A stretch of DNA of 64,000 nt from Tulasnella sp. 424 (taxonomy: Eukaryota; Basidiomycota; Agaricomycetes; Cantharellales; Tulasnellaceae). Every line of letters begins with the position of its first letter. Position 1 is the first letter of the stretch. Under the pieces are notes generated by a model. It had not been told where the DNA came from, did no database searches, and saw only the letters and a program-made list of their open reading frames with translations. Location: positions 22,054-86,053 of the forward strand of contig WSUB01000167.1 in NCBI GenBank assembly GCA_019633425.1. The letters are read 5' to 3'. Below are positions 23,501-34,886 of the stretch, piece after piece. The translations under genes were made by a program, and so were the position numbers.

Positions 23501-26500
23501 GATATTAACAGAGTGGGGATTTTAATGAGAGAGATTGATGTGCATGGCGTGCCGGGGACAGGTTTCGACTTTCTCTACGTGGACGAAGCCCAGGACCACT
23601 TGATCATGGACGCCGCATGTACGCTGACAGTCCTCTATCAAGTGTTGGCCCGTGTCACTAAGCGAGTCTCTCATTTTAAACAGTGCTGCGGTCACTGTGT
23701 CCAAACCCCCATGGCCTTTTCTTTGCGGGGGACACTGCCCAGACTATTTCAGCTGGTAGCACGTTCAGATTCAGCGAACTGAGAGCCTTGTTGTACCGAT
23801 TAGAGGTAACTCTCCTTTCAGAGCCCGCTTGTTAAATACCACACCTTACTCACATGTATATTCCACTGCAGAGAGAGGACAGTTACGTGAGGCGTGGGAG
23901 TCGCAAGGCTGTGGATCCCCGATTCTTTCAGCTATCAACGAACTATCGGAGCCATAGCGGCATTGTCAACGTCGCTGCTTTCATCGTCAAGTTGATCGAC
24001 TCGTACTTTCAATACTCTATTGACACTTTGATGCCCGAGGTCTCTCTCGTTGACGTAACTCTCAATCAATTTGCCTTCATTTGCGACGCGTTGACACAGT
24101 TGGTATCACAGGTTTCGGCACACAAACCAGTATTTTTTTCTGGAAGGGAGGATCAATCTGACTTCCTCCGGCTTACCTCCACTCACACTAGTGACACCGA
24201 CAAGGTGGAGCTAGGAGCTCATCAAGGTGACCGGTTCCCGTCGCATCGTAATCGTATTCTAAACTACGTTTATTACCATCGTAGTAATTATTGTTCGTGA
24301 TGATGCCGCGGCTTCGAGACTTCAGGCAATCGTTGGGAAAGTGGCAGTTGTGCTGTGAGTGTCAGGACCCTGATCTCGTAAACGCTCTTCTAATCACCAG
24401 ATTTACGGACATAGAACCCTGTACGAAAGTAAAGGAATGGAATTCGATGATGTTAGTACCGATTAGTTGCACGTGTTTACTGGCCTCACAGTCCATGAAG
24501 GTTCTGCTCTATGATTTCTTCACCGATTCACCAGCCACTGCAACCGACTGGCGAGCACTTCGGAATGCTCAACGGAACGGGGGGACGTTTGATGAACGAC
24601 GTCATTCCATCATTCAAACCGAGCTCAAATCACTATATGTGGGCTTGACCCGTGCCAGGGAGCGTGTGTGGATCTGGGATCGGTCCCGTAAAGGCTCGAA
24701 TTTCGAGGCAAGTTGGATTATCTCGCCCTTGGTGAATTCTATTGATAGTATTTCAAGGCTTTACTCGTCGGACTGCATCTAGCAAGTGCGTTCAGTAGCA
24801 CCGAGGCTGTCCCACAGCTGGGAAGTAAGTCTCCGATCCCCACGTTACTTCGGGCTATACGTGCAATTTTTCGACCAGATCCTCATAATTATACATCATC
24901 TAAACAGCGTCAAGCACTCCGGACGAGTGGGCTCAGCGTGCTCAACAATACTTCTCTAAACGACTTTTCCCAGAGGCGGCTCTTTGCTTCCGAAACGCCA
25001 ACATGGAGTGGTGGGCCAGTGTTGCCCTGGCGTACGACCATCGGCAGGTCGCCATTCAGCTATCGGAGCATCACCAAGGCCGTCGATCTGCACTCGCTAA
25101 TGTTGCCCAGGAATTCGAAAACTTAGCCCAAAGCCCTCATCGTACCGGCGATTCAACCACTTGCCTCCACTTATTCCTTAATGCTGGGGAGTGCTACGGT
25201 GCTATTCCCTCCTATATGGCGTCTGCAAACTCCTTCTTAAAGGCCGAGAGATACACCGAAGCAGCCTTTCAGTATCGGATGGCCGGCTCGTTTGAAGAAG
25301 CAACCGGCATCGTGAAACGATATCCAGTCGACCCTGAAGTCAGGGAAAGCGTTATATATGCAGCAAAGGTTGTTTATATCAGACAGGGTGATGTAGAATC
25401 TCTTCAGTATGTGTTGATTCTGCTAGGGGCGAAACTCGATCTGACAATTCCTCAGCAAAGCATGGCATTTATGCGAAAGCAAGGCAGAGTTTCTCGACTT
25501 TTTGGAAGACCAAGGCTTCCAGGAACATAAGATTGTTTTTCTCGACAGCATCGACGCGTTCGAAGAATCGGGGCAAATCCTGTGGAGCTTTGGAGATTAC
25601 GCTTCTGCGATTTCACGATTCTGCCAGGCGAAGACAGGTTCTTCACGACAAAAAGCCGCAGAGTGCCTTCTGGATGGTCTTAGGACTAACATATCACTCG
25701 AAGTCAGCTATGGAAGGCCATCAGAACTCGTCTCCCAATTGTTCAGTCTCGGCGATAATGTCGAGCTGCTTGAGCGCGAGCAGGCTGAGGTTAGTAATTC
25801 TAAACATGTTGTCCAACTCGATTCAGCTCTGAGGGTTTATTTTCAAGCTTGGTCTGCTTCGCGCCGTTGTTCAGAACGAATCCGAGGAGCTGAAAGCTCA
25901 TGGCCGGCGCGCCTTTGACGGTGGCGATATTGGAGGTGCGCTCTTGGCCTTAGATGCCTGGGCTCAATCCGGGGCCCTTCAAGCCCTAGAGTCAACGTCC
26001 GAGGCAAACGTGGCCGAAATATTAGCGTTATGCGAAATGTTTGGCCGGGCGGTCAAAGCCTTGATCCAGACGCCCCTGCTGTTGGACCACCCACCGATTC
26101 AATCCTTACTTGGCATTGCATGCTCACACCGTAACTCGCACATCCAGATCCGAAAGGAAATTACAGTGTATCCTCATTCCATCATCTATTCGCTCGCACA
26201 GCTACCGACCGCTTCATCTGGAACACGTGGAATGGCGCCGACAGTCCGACCAAGAAGCACCGTAGTCCCTCTAATCCGGGATGCCCTCCTACGAAGACTA
26301 AGCCGCGTGGTTAACACGGTCGAATCGCAAGCCCGCGAGTCCAGAGTTTTCGAGCCATGCTACCAGTCCATCGCAACCGGCCTGTGCCAAGATACTCGGT
26401 GTCGGAGCCTGAGGGATCATCCCAAGCCGACTGAGTGGACCATCCACGAATTCAATTCACGATTCCGGCTACATATCCTGATGATCGCACTTCTCGATCA

Positions 26501-28709
26501 AGCGCCGAGAGTGGGTCATTCTGGTGAAAAAAATCGATCGGCAAGACAAACGTGAGTCTCATAAACTCTTTACATGAAGACGATTGACATCTGTTGGACT
26601 TCCGCAGCCTATGGCTCACTCGACTGTTCAAACTGTGTTACCCGCCGAATCCGAAATTGGGAAGCCTTTCAGATATCATACCTGCTCTAATACCCGAGTA
26701 CACTACGGTGCGTCTCTTAATACGCGGGGCATGTGCCGGATGATTTATTTGTGAGGCCAGGCAATGCCAGTCGTCGACTCCTGGTTGAAGGAAGTATTCC
26801 AAAGCCAACGACCATCAAATGAGCCTCAATTCTTCCTCACTAATATCTTGATGACGTCGCTCCTTGCCACTGGATTCAACCGTCGCTTTGCAGCGTCGTA
26901 CCTGTGGGATGGCCAATGGGCAGAAGACCAAACAATAGCAGCCCAAGCTGGCCTTATGAATCCATCAAACAATCGCCCCTTAGTAGGAAATGCTCTTCTG
27001 TGGGTGGCACCGAGACATCCCACACGTACGCATAGCGGTGTGTTTTTCCTGGAGTAAGAGCGTTTGTTATATGTCGCTTCAGCTTGCTCATCGAGTGCTA
27101 GATATGCCATAACCGGGCAAGCATCGTTGGATGTGAACGTTGCCATTGCTTTTGCCGAAGAAGTCTGCGGGCAGCTCATTCTCAACAACTACGCTCATCT
27201 ACACGACCGATATCACGGCATGACAATGCCCCGGTCGTGGATTATTCGGGCCTTCTTCCGAGCTGCTTCCGGAACCTATAATGGCTCTATGCCTTGGCGA
27301 ATGATGGCTACACTTAGCAAATTGATCGACGGCTTGCTGTTCAAAATAGATCCGGGTGGGAGGCATCTTCCTTCTCTCCTCAAACACGTTTCTGATATCC
27401 TTGCAGGCAAGCTTCATGTAGATGGGACTGGGCTCCGAGACGTTAAGGCAGGATATCGATCATATAGCGTTGGAAAGTTATGTCGATGCCTGGCTCTGAG
27501 TGCGTGGTTTTGTCCCATTGTTCGAGCCCGCCCTGGGTGATAACCATCATCCTGCAGTTGGCCTCAACAGTTCAAACGATAAGCTATGCGGTCAGATCGT
27601 GGCCATGCTAAGAAGGATCGGCGAAGTCCCATATTCGGGGCCTTGGTTGGACGTTCGCAGGTGCGTAGAGCAACCTTGTGTATTTCAACATGGCTAACTA
27701 GCAGTCATCAGATACGCCACGGTGCTCAAGTGGGCGGATGTCGTCGTGGCTTTAACGGCAACCCAAACGATTTCCGATGAATTAGTCACTATACTTCAGA
27801 AAGAGGGAAGGACAATCGGCATCCCTGGAGTCAGGACGATATTCTGTCCCGACGAATCGAAGATCGTCGAGCAGTTGTTGCTGACTCCTGATCTTCCGGC
27901 CCTTGTTGCACCTATAAATCACGTCATTGACCCAGGAAATCCAAGTAGGGTATTTTCTACACTTATTGACTTACTGTCGTAGCTAAAGCATCCTTTGGTT
28001 TCTACAGCGTCACCAGAGAGCGCTCCAAGCAAGGACACCAGGGAGGCACGTCCGAAGCAAGGCAACCGACCAACAAACGAAAGTTCCCGGGACGAAAGAG
28101 ATCTTCAGAAGAGCGCCACCACAATTCAAGCATTCTTTCGCCGTCACAAACCACGCGCTGGCGGAAAAATTACAGCAGACTTCGAGGATGTGGTGAGGTT
28201 CCAAATCCGAAGTCCTGAACGATGTGCACCTGCTCGTTCCTGGCTATTGTGTCTTCGGGGGCCTTTGCCTCACGTCATAGAGTTTCTCCACAAGACCGCA
28301 GATCTTGCCCAGAGCTCTATTGATCTTCTTAATGAAGAAATGCACTCCAGCAACCACGAGGCACTCGATGAACTGCATGCCAAAGGTGCTGAACTCCGGT
28401 ACGTCGCTCATTGATACCCTATGCGACCACGTACTCACAGTTTAGCGACATAATTCCAGTGGAGTCCGAAATGATATAGCAAAATTAATCAACGAACTCC
28501 AACCTTCCTCCGATTTTTACTCGAGAGACTCAGCGGGCACCCCGGATTCCGTTCTGGAGATAGTTGACAGAGTGAAGGCCATTCCGAACATTGTCAAGAA
28601 CCTTCAGAAGTTTACAAGCTGCCCAAAGGACATCGATTACGAACTTGGCATCGAGCCACTCGTTTGCGATCGAGGGCCCTGGAGAGTGCCGAACTCAGGC
28701 GCGGAGTAG
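20503..28709 (+). CDS. Large UvrD/Rep-like SF1 helicase (TRANK1-like), copy C with altered CCCH finger
   Basis: Third tandem copy. It starts MDLGPVLAKFTVPGPIKTR, very close to copy B. Motifs: GRSGTG-KTT split by an intron at 22592-22646; YVDEAQDH (about 23575-23598); FFAGDTAQTISAGSTF; LSTNYRSHSG; LYESKGMEFDD; YVGLTRARERVW near 24640-24675; the helical/TPR-like region at 24.9-25.9 kb; an IQ motif TTIQAFFRRHK (about 28117-28149); LRGPLPHV; and a C-terminal LGIEPLVCDRGPW. The zinc-finger position (26358-26420) reads C-x8-C-x4-C-x5-H: one residue is missing and Ser replaces the Cys four residues before the His, so metal binding may be lost or changed. The stop is TAG at 28707-28709. No frame break was found. 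Confidence 0.78.
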
Positions 28710-29323
28710 TCATCAAGTTTGAGGGAGGAACGCCATCTGTGTTGTTCTGATGGAATAGGGAGTCATGATTGAAGGATTCTTTTCGACTGGAATAAGCAGG
28801 AGAGGAGAAGGATTATGGTGCGGTTGGCAGCTGATTGTAGAGTATCCATGATCTTCTTCCTGGAATTGTGATTAACGTTACGTCGGACCTGACATCCTTC
28901 GAGATGGGAGATGGAAGACCCTCGATGACGCTACCTTTCCACGATCCGAAGACACGTGTGCCAGGGCGAATCCGAGACTGCCATGCGACCAGACAGGGTA
29001 TTTACATATCCCACAAGAGGTAGTGGTCGTTGTTGAGGTGCCGGGTGGCAAATCCCGTCCGGGTCAAAGCACCAATCGATCTCCCTCCCGTTCTCCAAGA
29101 CGATGTCGGCCAGGTACCATCGATTCCACAGTCGCCACCGTTGTCGTTGTCGTCGTCGTCGCCGTGTAATGTGAGTGTGGTGACTTTGAGAAGACCGACT
29201 TGGCCGTCGCGTGGTTGCTTTGAACCCTTGCAGCGTCCCATTCAAGTTTAGACCAATCCCCTTTGTCTGCCACTTCCATCCAACCTCTTCTGCTCCTTCC
29301 TCAGTCCCTCCCTCTCTCTCTAC
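28710..29323. other. Intergenic between helicase C and the PKA regulatory subunit gene
   Basis: No gene is supported. The right end is pyrimidine-rich (TCCCTCCCTCTCTCTCTAC just before the ATG at 29324), typical of fungal promoters and 5' UTRs. Antisense open frames at 28931-29437 are low-complexity Arg/Thr readings of trinucleotide runs. Confidence 0.4.
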
Positions 29324-30943
29324 ATGTCGAACCGTCCGACTGCATCTCCTCAACCACCTCACCACTACCACCTTCACGGTCATCAGAATCAGAATCAGCA
29401 ACCACAGACACTCACCGCTTTTCAAGAGCTCATTCAAGACCTAACTCGAGACGCTCAACGCGCTCAACCCAAAGACGCACTTCAGGTCAGTTCCCCCCCA
29501 AAGCGTCGTCAGCGTCCTCCCTGTATCGAACCGTGCTCATTCCTCTCGTTAAAACACTCGGTGTTGCAATCTCGACGGGGGGTGGAAATAGTTTTGTGCC
29601 AACTGGTTCAATTCAAGGCTGGCTGAGCAACGCACCCGACTCATCGACTTGGTCCTCGCGACCACAGCTCGAAACCAACAACCCCAACCACACGCGAGCC
29701 CTCTCATGAACTCCTCCTTGAACTTGGGAAGTCCCGCGAGCAGGCGCACGTCCTCGCCTTCTCCCTTTGGCACCCTCAACGTTCCAGGCAACCAAGCCTT
29801 CAGCACCCCCGCAACCCACCGTGCCCCTCTCCCCATCTCCAACAACGAAGGCGGCCCTTACCTCGGCCCACCCGCGTCCGCCTTGGGTCGTCGAGTCAGC
29901 GTCTCGGCCGAATCCATTGAACCTTCGACCGGTCCAGAGATCCCCCCACCATTCTACTACAAGACTCCTGAACAGTTGAAACGACTGCAAGACTCCATCG
30001 CCAACGCGTTCTTATTCCGAAACTTGGACGATAAGAAGCGGAAGGCCGTTCTAGGAGCTATGAAGGAGATGAAGTTTGACAAGAACGTGAGGGTTATCAC
30101 TCAAGGGGATGCGGGAGACTATTTCTACGTCGTCGATTCGGGAGAACTGGATTGTTTCGTCAAGCCCAAGGTGGAAGAACATCCTGCGTACCCTGGTGCA
30201 CCACCGCCACCCCCTCCAGCACCAGCCCAACCAGATGACCACCCAGAGTACGGCAAGAAAGTCTTCCATTACACCAAGGGAACGTCCTTCGGTGAATTGG
30301 CTTTGATGTATTCCACTCCCCGCGCCGCAACCATCATCTCGACCACCCCGGTTACGCTTTGGGCACTCGACCGCGTCACCTTCAAGACCATCCTGCTCGA
30401 AATTTCGTCTCGGACGAGGAAGGACTACGAATCGTTCTTGCGTTCGGTCGATATCCTTCAGGCTCTGACGGACCGCGAGAGAGCCAAGTTGGCAGACGTC
30501 CTGCAACCGAGGGAGTTTGAGTACGGTGAAGCCGTTGTGAACCAGGGCGAGATCGGGAAGGAATTCTACATTGTTGAAGAGGGTGAAGCTACTGTATCGA
30601 AGAAGGTGGAAGGCAAAGAGGAAGAGGATATCGTTATGCACTTGAAGAGGGGAGACTACTTCGGAGGTTTGTGCTCTCTTGCATCTCCTCCCTTGCAGCA
30701 TCGTTACTGACGCAATTTCGCGCGACCATTTTTCCAACAGAACTTGCTTTACTCCATCGCGCGCCACGAGCAGCTACCGTCCGTTCAGGCAACACCACGG
30801 AGACACCCGCGGACGGCGAGAAACCAAAACTCAAGGTCGCTGCCCTCGATGCCGATGCATTCACCCGTTTGCTTGGACCTCTACGCGAGCTGATGGAAAG
30901 AACTGCGGAAGTCAAGTACACAACCGCCGCTCCAACTCAGTGA
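29324..30943 (+). CDS. cAMP-dependent protein kinase regulatory subunit
   Basis: Exons 29324-29485, 29592-30666 and 30741-30943 join in phase to give 479 residues. The N-terminus has an RIIa-type dimerisation/docking segment (FQELIQDLTRDAQRAQPKDA) continuing across intron 1 as LQFCANWFNSRLAEQR. A Ser/Pro-rich linker carries the inhibitor site RRVSVS near residue 153, a type II (self-phosphorylatable) pseudosubstrate. Two cyclic-nucleotide-binding domains follow with phosphate-binding cassettes FGELALMYSTPRAATI and, across intron 2, FGELALLHRAPRAATV. Each keeps the Glu and Arg that contact cAMP. A proline-rich insert (GAPPPPPPAPAQP) sits inside the first domain. It holds the kinase catalytic subunit inactive until cAMP binds. 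Confidence 0.96.
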
Positions 30944-31345
30944 ACGGGGCTCTCCACTGTCATTTTACCAATACGGAAGTCGAATTATCCCAACTACATG
31001 ATGTAGAATAGCTCCCCATTGCTATCCCTCGCAAATCAACAATAACTGTATCCCGCCGCTATCGTTTCTGTTGCTTTCTGGATGTAACCCCTCGTTTCTT
31101 ATGTTGTGGGTTTTATAAATTGGTTGATCGTTGTCATTATTGCCCGCCGCGACGAACCTATCATCGTACTTCAGCCACCGCCCTTGTTCGACTAGCTGGA
31201 AACGCGTAACTCTGCGCTTGTGAAGGGGACTGCCGCCAGGGGGGCACTTGCTCACTTTCCTCTAAGGTTGAAAGCTGTCCAGGTATCCAGCCGTTGCCGT
31301 TCGTCCCTCAGCGTTTTTGCGCGGACACTCAGCCTGTGCAAGTAT
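30944..31345. other. Intergenic 3' of the PKA regulatory subunit gene
   Basis: No gene is seen. It holds the 3' flank of the plus-strand kinase-subunit gene and the far 3' flank of minus-strand RhoGDI copy 1. The duplicated block begins at about 31346. Confidence 0.4.
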
Positions 31346-31523
31346 AGTAATTCCGTTAACCGGCCACGAAAACCCACACCAAGTCAAGCACAACACAGAG
31401 CCGGATTTTGAATTAAATGACGACTGAACAGGTTGACGGATGAGTCCAGCATAACTTCCAGCGAGGAAATAGAAGAGAATTCAATTGAGAGACGTTGTCC
31501 AAGGTTTCCCTTGAAATAACGGT

Positions 31524-32393
31524 TTACCATTCCTTCGTCAACTTGAAGACCCACTCAAAATCTGCCAGTAAATCCTGGTGTCAGTGCGAGCCGCAAAATG
31601 GATGTAAAGCTAGATAGGCGCACCCGCATACACGTTTCTGTCATCGTCGATAATCCTGCTTTTGACGTGGTAAGTACCAGAGCGAGCCATCATACCCGAC
31701 GGAAACTCTTCCGTAGGGAGATTTAATACGTATGGAGGGCCATCTGGTTTTGGCGCATACGATCCCAACATCCGTTCTTGCCTCTCGACTGGGGAAGGAT
31801 GCGCGTTGGTCAATACGGAAGGAAAATTATAACATTGATACGAACCCGTTACTTCATTCCTATGGACAACCTGTATGTACCGGAGACCGAGAATGACATC
31901 GTAGTTGACTTTGAATTGAATGCCGACGCTGTGGAAGATGTAGGTCGGCACGCGATGGAACCCTGAACTACGGCACTCCTGGAATGCGAGGGAGGGGCAT
32001 AGCGAGTAGACGGCACTCGCCTGTATTCAATGCCCTCTTTGATATCGAATGGGGTCTCCTTGTACGTTGCAACGGCGTTGGGATCCGTCAAGTCCATCTC
32101 GATGGTCTTGCCCTCGGGAAGTGTTGGGGAGGTGAGGAACAAGGAGAGGATGACAACCTGAGTTTGCAAGACAGTGATGCAAGGCCAACTCAGTTAGCCT
32201 AGCTGCCAGAGATTGACGGGAGAAAAAGTGAAGTACATTAGGACCAGATCTTGTAGCTGCAGTCGATGTACCGATTTGGTTGAGAGATTCGTCGTGCGCG
32301 TCGAGGCCGGCAGTATCGTCTTGGGCCTAAGCACAGCAGACGCTGCTCGGTATAGCTTATATTGCAGCTCGAGTCCAATAGACGTACGCTCAT
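31524..32393 (-). CDS. Rho GDP-dissociation inhibitor, shortened tandem copy
   Basis: A minus-strand gene parallel to the copy at 33113-34157. Start exon is ATGAGC (32393) with a GTACGT donor; the last exon reads DFEWVFKLTKEW and a stop at 31524. Visible RhoGDI features: [57 protein letters not shown] and EEFPSGMMARSGTYHVKSR. The N-terminal regulatory arm is cut down: the segment matching most of exon 2, intron 2 and the start of exon 3 is missing, yet the remaining pieces stay in frame (MSAQDDTAGLDAHDES...). One intron has a GC donor (AG|GCGAGT) where the other copy has GT. It may make a protein with an intact isoprenyl-binding Ig-like domain but a weakened Rho-contacting arm, or it may be an early pseudogene. 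Confidence 0.7.
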
Positions 32394-32688
32394 GATGGTC
32401 GTAAGCTAGAAAGAGGAAGGTCATGGAGGGGTGTAGAGACGGCTGTGGTGGATGGGAGAGTTCGTTGGAATGGGTTGGGTTGTTTGGCGAGCAGTCTGCA
32501 TCGCGATTGATATTAAGCGCCTTCCAATCCCGTGTCATTTTTTCGCATTCAAACACTAGAAACCTCGCTTTTCCCATTGTATCCAAATTTCGCTCTAGAA
32601 CTCGATCTCGCCCAACCATCTCAGCTAGGGAATGATCTCTACTTGAAAAGAACGTAACGAGACGATCGCGACCCCTTCACAGGACCTC

Positions 32689-32799
32689 GAAGAAGTCCGG
32701 AAGGCCGGGTTGCGAACGGAGAGCCAAGCTTCGGGCTTTGTTCGCGGCTTCGAGCAACGTTTGAAGATCGTATTGTGCGCCGTGATTGGGAGACGACAT
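32689..32799 (-). pseudogene. Remnant of the AT-hook gene first exon
   Basis: The RC reading starts ATG at 32799 and gives MSSPNHGAQYDLQTLLEAAN, then KARSLALRSQPGLPD. This matches MSSTDLSTHDLQTLLEAANEALSLALGLQPEE of the intact gene at 35695-35575. The upstream flank (32800-32935) also matches 35696-35836. The rest of the gene, including the AT-hook, is absent, so this is a truncated duplicate, not a gene. Confidence 0.75.
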
Positions 32800-33112
32800 G
32801 GTGGAATGTTGGTCTGGCTGAATGAGGAAACCCGCGGATTGCACGGGTCTTTACAAGTCTTTGGAGACCTGGTTGGTTTGCCCCTGGCTGAATAATATCA
32901 AGGCGAGAGCAAGAGCAATAGTGACTGAGGGCAAAGTAATTCCGTTGACTGGCCGCGAAACCCCACACCAAGTCAAGCACAACAAAGAGCCGGATTTTGA
33001 ATTAAATGACGACTGAACAGGTTGACGGATGAGTCCAGCATAACATCCAGTGAGGAAATAGAAGAGAGTTCAATTGAGAGACACCGTCCAAGGTTCCCCT
33101 TGAAACAACGGT

Positions 33113-34157
33113 TTACCATTCCTTCGTCAACTTGAAGGCCCACTCGAAATCTGCCAGCAAATCCTGGTGTCAGTGCGGGCCGCAAATTGAATGTAAAGCG
33201 AGAACGGCGCACCTGCATACACTGTGCCGTCATCGTCGACAATCCTACTTTTGACATTGTAAGTACCAGAGCGAGCAAGCATGCCCGAAGGAGACTCTTC
33301 CGTAGGGAAGTTCGACTCGTAAGGAGTACCATCTGGTTTTGGCCCATACGATCCGATCATCTGTTCTAGCTTGTCAACTGGGGAAAGATGCGCGTTGGTC
33401 AATACGGGAGGAAAATCATAAGCCCCTGAAACGTTGATACGAACCCTTTATTCCACTCCTCTTCACGACGTGTATGTACCGGAGACCAGAAATGACATCG
33501 TAGTTGACTTGGAATCGAATGCCGACGCTGTAGAAGATGTGGGTTGGTACACGACACGACGCGATGGAACCCTGAACCACGGCAACCCCTGGAATGCGGG
33601 GGAGGGAGCAAAGTAGACGGCACTCACTTGTATTCAACGTCCTCCTTGATACTGACTGGGTTCTTCTTGAACGCTTCAACGGCTTTGGGATCCGCCAACT
33701 TCATCTCGATGGTCTTGCCCGGGGGAAGTGTTGGGGAGGTGAGGAACAAGGAGAGGATGGTAACCTGAGTTCGCAAGCCAGTGATGCAGGGCCAAGTCAG
33801 TTATGCTAGCTGCCAGAGATTGACAGTAGAGAAGGTGAAGTACCTTGGGACCAGATCCTGCAGCTGCAGCCGATGCACCGATACCAAGGGAGGCTTTCCA
33901 TCGGTTGAGAGCTTCGTCGTCCTTGTCGAGCTCGGCGTATTCGTCGACAGTCTACCATACAATCCAAAAGAATAGTCAGCGTCGTGATCCTGTCGGGCGA
34001 GTGTACCGGCTTGGAGACCTTCTTCGCTCCAAGTTTGAAGCCCTCAGCGAAAGTGGGCTGGAGATCAGCGGCATCATCGTCTTGGTGGGACTAGGCACAG
34101 CAGACACTGCTCAGTATCGCTTATACTGCAGCTTGAGGCCAACAGACGTACGCTCAT
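33113..34157 (-). CDS. Rho GDP-dissociation inhibitor, full-length copy
   Basis: Seven short exons join in phase: ATGAGC at 34157, then [88 protein letters not shown] with [19 protein letters not shown], and the last exon [12 protein letters not shown] with TAA at 33113-33115. Length is about 200 residues, normal for RhoGDI. The N-terminal arm with [11 protein letters not shown]...W is the Rho-binding helix-loop-helix region; the rest is the immunoglobulin-like domain that takes up the prenyl group. It extracts Rho/Cdc42 GTPases from membranes and keeps them in the cytosol in their GDP state. All introns are GT-AG. Confidence 0.93.
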
Positions 34158-34886
34158 GATGGTCGTAAGCTAGAAAGTGGGAGGTCGTGGAGGGGTGTAG
34201 AGAGAGGGCTGTGGTTGATGGGAGAGTTCGTTGGAACGGATTGGGTTGGAAGTTGGCGAGCAGTCTACATCGCGATCGATATGAAGCGCCTTCCAATCCC
34301 TTGATCATTTTTTTTCGCATTCAAACACCGGAAACTTCTTCTTTTCCCATCGTATCCGACTTTCGCTCTAGAACACGATCTCGCCCAACCATCTCACCTA
34401 GGGAGTGAGCTCTACTTGAAGAGAACGACGGACAACGACGAAACGATCGCGACCCACTTCACAGGAACCGTTCCAGACCCCCGCTGCATCACGCATCATG
34501 TGATCACCCGGCTTCTCACTCCCGTTGCGCCCTTTGCGCTCTATCGCAGGCGATGCATCAAAACCGATGTGTACACACCGTCTTTTAACGTTTTACGCGA
34601 AAGCCTTGTTAAGTTCAAGGGTCATTAGACGGCGATTAATGCTGGGCAGAACCCCAATTTCCGTGATTCCCGGTGCAATAGGCCTTGGCGTCACGTTCAA
34701 GAAAGAGGCCGTAGCGATTACATACAAAGGGATCACAAAAAAAAGCTACGCGCATATGTGGAAATCGTCAAACAAATATGATCATGCAAATGGCTGTCAT
34801 GGTGCATTATTGGTCATGCTTGACGCTTGCAGTTTCTGCCATCAGGATGTTAGCCACAGCAAACGCTGGTCCAATACCCATTGAGC
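34158..34886. other. Spacer between RhoGDI and the AT-hook gene
   Basis: No gene is supported. The left end (to about 34465) is the RhoGDI promoter and is duplicated at 32394-32685. A 5-nt GAACC at 34465-34469 is the left edge of the segment deleted in the other unit. Confidence 0.4.

Larger units (their letters stand above)
31346..32935. repeat. Tandem segmental duplication, left unit (shortened)
   Basis: The unit begins at taattccgttaaccggcc (31346) and ends at gagggcaaag (32935), where the right unit begins with the near-identical taattccgttgactggcc. It holds the shortened RhoGDI gene and a remnant of the AT-hook gene's first exon. Compared with the right unit it lacks about 1.1 kb, matching 34470-35575. 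Confidence 0.75.

Noticed and set aside
30051..30767. 238-residue antisense open frame within the PKA regulatory subunit gene
   Set aside because: Mirror of strongly conserved coding sequence; no family signature and no independent splice or promoter evidence.
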